DNA of 64,000 nucleotides from Narthecium ossifragum (Eukaryota; Streptophyta; Magnoliopsida; Dioscoreales; Nartheciaceae), in contig OY986965.1 of the NCBI GenBank assembly GCA_963920575.1, positions 23,554,829 to 23,618,828 of the forward strand, given 5' to 3'. Made by a program: the position numbers and the translations under genes. Below are positions 58,656 to 64,000 of the stretch, piece by piece (position 1 is the stretch's first letter; each line of letters starts with the position of its first letter). The notes below the pieces were generated by a model. The model was not told the origin of the DNA, searched no databases, and saw nothing but the letters and a program-made list of their open reading frames with translations.

Positions 58656-59485
58656 TAATCTGAAAATATACTAACCATACACCTTTGGAAAATAGCTGGG
58701 GCGTTGCAAAGGCCAAAGGGCATGCGACGATATGCAAAAGTTCCGAATGGGCACGTGAACGTCGTCTTTTCCTGATCTTCAGGGGCAATTGCAATCTGAA
58801 AATATCCTGAATAACCGTCAAGAAAACAATAATAAGAGTGACCAGCTAATCTTTCAAGCATCTGATCAATAAAAGGTAAAGGGAAGTGGTCATTGCGGGT
58901 TATAGCATTTAATTTTCTATAATCTATACAAACCCTCCACCCATTTTGAATACGGGCGGGAACTAACTCATCTTTTTTATTTTTCACCACAGTTATTCCT
59001 GTCTTTTTAGGAACCAGTTGAACTGGACTAACCCAAGTGCTATCCAAAATAGGATAGATCACTCCAACTTCAAAAATTTTGAGAATCTCCTTCTTTACTA
59101 CATCCATCATGGGCAGGTTTAACCTTCTTTGTGGTTGGCGGGAAGGTTTCACTCCCTCTTCAAGAAAGATACGATGCATGCATGTACTCGGGCTGATTCC
59201 CTTGATGTCTGCAATTGTCCAACCAATAGCTGTCTTATGCTTCTTAAGAACCTGGACAAGTTTTTCTTCCTGTGGTGCACTAAGGCTATTGGAAATAATC
59301 ACTGGTAACACTCCTTCATCTCCAAGAAAAGCGTATTTAAGATGATTGGGAAGAGGTTTCAAATCTGGAATGGGTGCTTGCAAAACAGAAGGTAATAATT
59401 ACTCATTAGAAATAGGTAATGGACTATAAGAGTCGTTACCTGATTGCTGAAGTGTTGAAAAATCATTCAGGGTTGCAACAGTTTC
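58656..59485 (-). pseudogene. RT N-terminal part (minus-strand Athila-type)
   Basis: Contains the pre-RT motif [64 protein letters not shown] (first catalytic Asp) and MPFGLCNAPAIFQRCM. It is preceded by TAA 59401-59403 and TAG 59486-59488 in the same frame. The open segment used here starts near 59383. Confidence 0.86.
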
Positions 59486-60325
59486 CTATAAATTAGTACT
59501 CAAAGATATCTCCTCATTTTCTTCCTCAAGAGATTTACTAATAGCCACTTCCAATTCGTCTTTGCTATCAAGTTCAAAAACTTCTTGTGATAAAAAATCA
59601 ATCACATCAATAGAATACAAAGAACAATCATCAGCAGGATATTTCATAACTTCTTGTGATAAAAAATCAATCACATCAATAGAATACAAAGAACAATCAT
59701 CAGCAGGATATTTCATAGCATCATAAATAATAAACTTAACAGTTTCACCATCAAATTCCATGGTAAGTGTGCCACTATGAACATATATCTTAGTCTTGGA
59801 TGTCTTTAAGAAATGTCTTCCCAACAAAATAGGAGTAGTTTGATCACCATTTTCCATATCAAGCACATAAAAATCAGCAGGGAAAACTAAATCATTGACT
59901 AGCACAAGAATATCTTCACCTACACCTTTAGGATAGGCGTTAGATCTGTCAGCCAATTGAATCACAACACCAGTTTCATTCAAAAGTCCAAGTTTTAAAG
60001 AAGCATATATAGAATATGGCATAACATTAATAGAAGCTCCCAAATGTAACATGGCCTTCTCAAATTTAGTGTTACCAATTGTATATGGGATAGTAAACAT
60101 ACCTGGATCTTTACACTTTACAGGAATTTTTCTTTGAAGAATTGCAGAAACATTCTCACCGACTCTCACCTTTTCACATCCTTTAAGTTTCTGTTTCCTC
60201 TTAATTGTACACAATTCTTTCAAGAATTTAGCATAATGAGGTACTTGTTTAATAGCATCTCAGAGTGAAATATTTACTTCGCATCGGCAAAAAGTCTCAT
60301 ATAGATCTGAATTCTTCTCATGTCT
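59486..60325 (-). pseudogene. protease region with mutated active site (minus-strand Athila-type)
   Basis: The frame reads KELCTIKRKQKLKGCEKVRV, then IPYTIGNTKFEKAM followed by HLGASINVMPYSIY, in which the catalytic Asp of DLGAS is His (near 60045-60050). ILLGRHFLKTSKTKI closes the fold. A 23-residue segment is repeated in tandem (69-bp duplication at 59579-59716). In-frame TGA stops lie upstream at about 60260 and 60326. The protease should be inactive. Confidence 0.85.
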
Positions 60326-60918
60326 TCAAGATTCAACTAAAGCCTGAGGAAAAGGAGGCACTGGTTTATAATCAGAAAAAGGTGGAAACTTACGTTTAGG
60401 TACGTCGTTGTCATCGGGAAAGTCTTTGTTCACAACAATATTTTGCTCTTTTCCTTGCGATGACGATGTAGTGACTTCCTTTGCTGGAATCTCAACTTCT
60501 TTACCACTTCTCAAAATGATTGCACTAGCATTTTCTTTTGGATTTATTATCGTTTGAGAGGGTAATTTTCCCGAACTTTGCGCCTCTAGCTTGCTAATTG
60601 CAGTCGCCATCTGGCCTACCTGATGTTCGAAACCTTGGATACTCGCCTTCGTGTCTTGTTGAAATTCTTTTGTCTCTTGTTGAAATTGCAAAGTATTAGT
60701 AGCAAGGGATTTAACAATATCTTCTAAAGACATATCAGAATTAGAAGTTGGGTTTGGTTGTTGTCTCGGGGGTTATGGCGATCTATATTGTTGATATTGC
60801 TGGTCACTTGGACGGATTTGAGTTGCGGGCTGATTTACTTGTGGATTCCCATAGTTGAGATTGGGGTGATCCCTCTATCCCGGATTATACGTGTTCGAAT
60901 AGGGATCATACTTCCTTG
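60326..60918 (-). pseudogene. gag C-terminal remnant (minus-strand Athila-type), truncated
   Basis: The frame reads KYDPYSNTYNPG, a stop, RDHPNLNYGNPQ, then MSLEDIVKSLATNTLQFQQE and LEAQSSGKLPSQTIINPKEN, all characteristic of the region between the Athila zinc knuckle and protease. Homology stops near 60918, so capsid, knuckle, leader and 5' LTR are lost. Confidence 0.8.
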
Positions 60919-62328
60919 AGGCGCGGAGACCTGGTTACTTAGCAAAACACTTAATAGTTTCTTTTTTCATAGCTATAAGTGGTTATAACTTTTTACACGA
61001 GCTCCCCGCTTCCTTAGACAAGAACACCCGGTTACTCAGTAGATCACTCAATAGTCGTCGTCGCCAAGCCCGACGCCGTCGCCGACCATCGCCCATCTCG
61101 AGATCCCCGTCGCGAAGAGGAGGCGGTCATTCTGGGACGACGAGCTGTCACTTTTCTTTTCTTTTCTTTTTTTTATTTTTCAAAAGTAATTTGACCAAAT
61201 AAATTTTTTTCATTTTTGAAAAATAAATAGTATCTCCTTCTGTTAGTAAATTTCCACTGATTTAATGTGAAAATGACATTTCAATATTTTAATATTTTAA
61301 CTACAAAATGAAAAGTAAATACCATATTTTTACAATATTAAAAAGTAACCACAAACATTTTTTTAACTGATTTTTGCACAAATTGGTAGTCACTTTCCAT
61401 TGTTAATCAAAATTTAAAAGTAACTACCATATTGTTTTAATATTTTTACAAAAATTGATAGTTACTTTCCATCGTGTATCAATTGTTTTTTTTTTGTAGT
61501 TACTTTTTAAAAATTGGTAACAAATTGCTAGTTACCTTCTATGTCAATTGTTGTTGGTAGTCACTTTTCGGAAAATTGTAACAAATTGGTACTTACTTTT
61601 CATCATATGTCAATTGTTTGATAGTTATTTTTCGGAAATGAAAAGTTACGAAAAATATTGTGAAAAATATTTGTAGTTGTTTTTCAATTTTGTAGTTACT
61701 TTCCATTTTTTTCAATTTTTGTGGAGGAATATCACTTTTTAAATATTTGTAGTAACTTTTCACTTTGTAGTTAAAATATTATAAAATATTTTGTAAAATA
61801 TTTATAGTTATTTTTCAATTTTTGTAGTTACTTTTCATTATTTTGTAATTATTTTACAGTTTTTTTTGTAGTTACTTTCCATTTTTTTGATAGTTACTTT
61901 TCGATGGGAATACAAACAGTCAATAGGAATACGAACGGTTATTGGGAAGGAATATAGGATGGGGATGTTAAAAGGACATTTTAGTAATAAAAAATAGCTG
62001 TAAAAAAAGGGACTAAATGACTTAAAAACTTTCTAAGTGCACTAAACTAAACGACAAAAAAGATCTTCCAAATGGACTAAATGAAAATTATCTGTAAAAA
62101 AAATTGGTTATGCCTTAAACTTGGGTAGGGGAAAATGCCCTATATTTTCAATAAATTTGAGGGCCCGGCCAACCAATCACCACCGCCACCGGGTGCTAAC
62201 CAGTCGACCAGTCCATTATCATAATTATTAATTGCTTCCAAACATATTCTCACATGCCTAGAGATTGAGAGCCACTGTACGTAACATTTCCTTTGGCTAA
62301 TTAAGTTCATAATTAACTAGAACTCGCC
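60919..62328. other. Spacer with AT-rich foldback-like stretch
   Basis: 60919-61135 is mixed sequence with two imperfect copies of CCTGGTTACTTAG...CACTTAATAGT (about 60930 and 61030), possibly a genic fragment. From 61160 to about 61910 many AAAAGTAACTACC-like motifs occur first in one orientation and then, after about 61440, as GGTAGTTACTTTTC in the other. No gene. The last 120 bp before 62329 are presumably the lectin promoter; no TATA box was assigned with confidence. Confidence 0.5.
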
Positions 62329-63260
62329 ATGGCAACCACCACTCGAATGACCCTCCTGGGCCTCCTCCACCTCCTCTTTCCGTCCATCATCGGCCTTCTC
62401 ACAGCACCAACGTATACCACAGCCACAACCATCATCTTCTCCGATCCATTCGAATCCATCAAGGGCGGCGACAAACTCACCGACGGCGACTACACCCTAT
62501 CAGTCGGAAATGACTGCAGCCTCGCCCTCTACAAGAGCGAGTCGCTCATATACAGCGTGGAATCCCCAATCCCCAGCACTTCCCACTGCTTCATCTACTT
62601 AAATAGTTAAATGGACAGGGCGTGCTCTACGTCTACCCCAACGACGTAAGGACCGCACCTCTGCCGCTGCTCGGCTTGCCGTCGAGCTACGGCCGGTTCG
62701 CCTTTGTCCTCGACGGCGGCAAGCTCAACATCTACGGCCCAGCCATCTGGTCCAACGGCGTCGGCTTCAACCAAAGTAGTACTACACTAGAACAGCAGCA
62801 GCAGCAGCAGCACTCTATGCAAGCCGCCAGTGCTAACAGTCTCATCATATACTCCGGGAACTATTTCGATGCCAGTAGCAGCGGCGCCGACATCGTCGCA
62901 GCGGCATACTTCCGCATCTCGGTGGTCATCAGAGCCAATTGCACGATTGCCGTACTCGCTGAAGATGGCTCGATCATATGGGGCTCCTACACGCCGACGT
63001 ATAAGGTACGTGGGCAGTGCCGGCTGCAGCTGAGGTCTGACGGCGAGCTCGTGATCGGAGACCGGGTCAAGTACGGCAATGGCGTGCCGACGGCTATTGT
63101 CTATGGTGTCTGGCGCAGCGGAATCTCGTCCAAGGCGACGAAGGTGTATGTCTGTGTTCTTAGGTATAACGGAGAGCTTGTGACTTATGGTTTAAAGGAT
63201 AAGATCTATGGAGAAAAGACGATTGCTGAAGGAGAGATTAAAATGGTTACAGGAGCTTAA
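62329..63260 (+). pseudogene. Bulb-type (GNA-like) lectin with two B-lectin domains, frameshifted
   Basis: The start ATG at 62329 has good context (GCCATGGCA) and opens a hydrophobic signal peptide (about residues 1-30), so the product would enter the secretory pathway. The first domain reads GDKLTDGDYTLSVGNDCSLA and its sugar-site motif is degenerate (NDCSLALY instead of QxDxNxVxY). At 62597-62612 an 8-bp near-duplication shifts the frame, ending the first ORF at 62610. The remaining lectin continues in another frame (GVLYVYPNDVRTAPLPLLGL, then a second domain with GQCRLQLRSDGELVIGD) to 63260. A polyglutamine run (about 62790-62812) sits between the domains. No introns are evident. GNA-type lectins bind mannose and often act in storage or defence; here the sites are weak, so binding is doubtful even before the break. 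An assembly error is the main alternative. Confidence 0.8.
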
Positions 63261-63681
63261 AGGCCATGGCTAGCTAGTATGTGTGAGTTCTACGTCATGC
63301 TTCGTTTGTAATAACATCTATAAAGTTACGAGACCAATAAGAAGGGCTTCTGGTAATAATATCTATGAAGTTATGTTATTCGGAGTCTCTTTAAAAAAGT
63401 TTTGGGTATATTTGGATTAATTCGAAATTTCTTTGCATCATTAGATGAGATTTATATGAACTGATTTTAATATCTACAATCTGAAACTGGTATGTCGGCC
63501 TAGGTCATAGGTCCGGTCTAACATTGGGCAGCGTCAGCCCAACATGGCAAGTCCTAATAATACCCATGAAATTCAGATCGGGCCAAATCCTTTCGGAGGT
63601 AAGCCTGACATGACCCAAGTTGGAAAACTTTTGCCCCGGCCCATCCACACAAGTGTATAGCCATTCAGATGGCGCGCCAAT
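63261..63681. other. Downstream region of the lectin pseudogene
   Basis: Probable 3' untranslated region with AATAAG-like sequence near 63337, then spacer without a gene. Confidence 0.45.
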
Positions 63682-63960
63682 ATGGGGCTGTTTGGTAAAG
63701 GATTAGACTATTCTGGATTAAAAGATATTCAGGTCAGACAAGTTTAGATAATGAGTGGGAATAGATCAAAATATTTTTTTTAATAAAAATAAAAATATAA
63801 ATATAATCGGGGTGGAATTAAATGATGGAAAAAAGTGATATCCCCATTTTTGGAATGGCCACATTAACCCACATTAATCCTATTTTACTAACCCTGTTCT
63901 GTTTTTGGATAACACTGGTATAACGTGTGGATACAACGTTATCCCCAAACCAAACACATG
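63682..63960. mobile_element. Possible Tourist/Harbinger-like MITE
   Basis: GGGGCTGTTTGGTAAAGGAT near 63683 and ATCCCCAAACCAAACACATG near 63940 form an imperfect inverted repeat sharing TGTTTGGT and GGAT, as in PIF/Harbinger MITEs. A TTA-type target duplication is not evident. Confidence 0.35.
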
Positions 63961-64000
63961 TACTGTCCCGAGGGAAATGGCTTTTATTGGTACCCACTCA

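Larger units (their letters stand above)
42170..60918 (-). mobile_element. Second Athila-lineage element, minus strand, split and 5'-truncated
   Basis: In minus-strand order: a gag fragment (60918 onward), protease, RT, RNase H, first part of integrase (to 57118), interruption by the PIF/Harbinger-like element, rest of integrase (45834-45224), 3' untranslated region, polypurine tract and 3' LTR (43725-42170). The 5' LTR, primer site and most of gag are missing beyond about 60918. The frame has several stops, at least one frameshift and a mutated protease active site. Confidence 0.85.

Overview
This window is plant nuclear DNA made almost entirely of nested Ty3/gypsy LTR retrotransposons. It carries only two clear host genes: an intact single-exon F-box/kelch gene (30608-31846) and a frameshifted bulb-type (GNA-like) lectin gene (62329-63260). 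The GC-rich intronless F-box gene and the GNA-type lectin lean towards a monocot, but this is inference and no species is claimed. A run of exactly 200 N (28334-28533) marks an assembly gap.

Left stack (1 to 27851). A hAT-family DNA transposon with a TTF zinc finger keeps its C-terminal half and right terminus (26625-27851). A minus-strand chromovirus-type element (Tekay/Del-like, 14700-26624) lies in it. The gag of that element is split by a plus-strand solo LTR with a perfect 5-bp target duplication (20970-23353). Its left LTR is in turn cut by a plus-strand Tat-lineage element (1-14699) that has a second, archaeal-type RNase H. The window opens inside the 5' LTR of this Tat element.

Middle (27852 to 42169). 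Spacer with a gap, a small inverted-repeat element and a TC microsatellite is followed by the F-box gene. Next comes a plus-strand Athila-lineage element (32884 to about 40.9 kb) that has a 5' LTR, tRNA-Asp-type primer site, gag, protease, RT, RNase H and integrase, but no visible 3' LTR or env-like gene. An LTR fragment ends at 41606, followed by C-rich spacer with a C22 run.

Right stack (42170 to 60918). A second Athila-lineage element lies on the minus strand. Its integrase is split by a PIF/Harbinger-like element (45835-57114, TTA duplication). That element is itself interrupted by a complete minus-strand Tekay-like element (45887-55990, CCTTA duplication) with two near-identical LTRs around a badly decayed interior. 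The outer Athila element is truncated in gag near 60918. After it come an AT-rich foldback-like stretch and the lectin pseudogene.

All retroelement coding regions are broken by stops or frameshifts or have lost catalytic residues, so none in the window looks autonomous. The most unusual signal is non-coding. LTRs of several unrelated families carry arrays of short GATCGATC-core palindromes. In the Athila-type LTRs these occur as pairs at about two helical turns (exactly 21 bp in one element) just upstream of the TATA box. In the Tekay-type LTRs related motifs form perfect hairpins. Separately, the 3' untranslated region of the Tat element holds about 20 copies of a small hairpin whose stem appears to covary. 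All positions and comparisons were read by eye; no alignments or searches were run.
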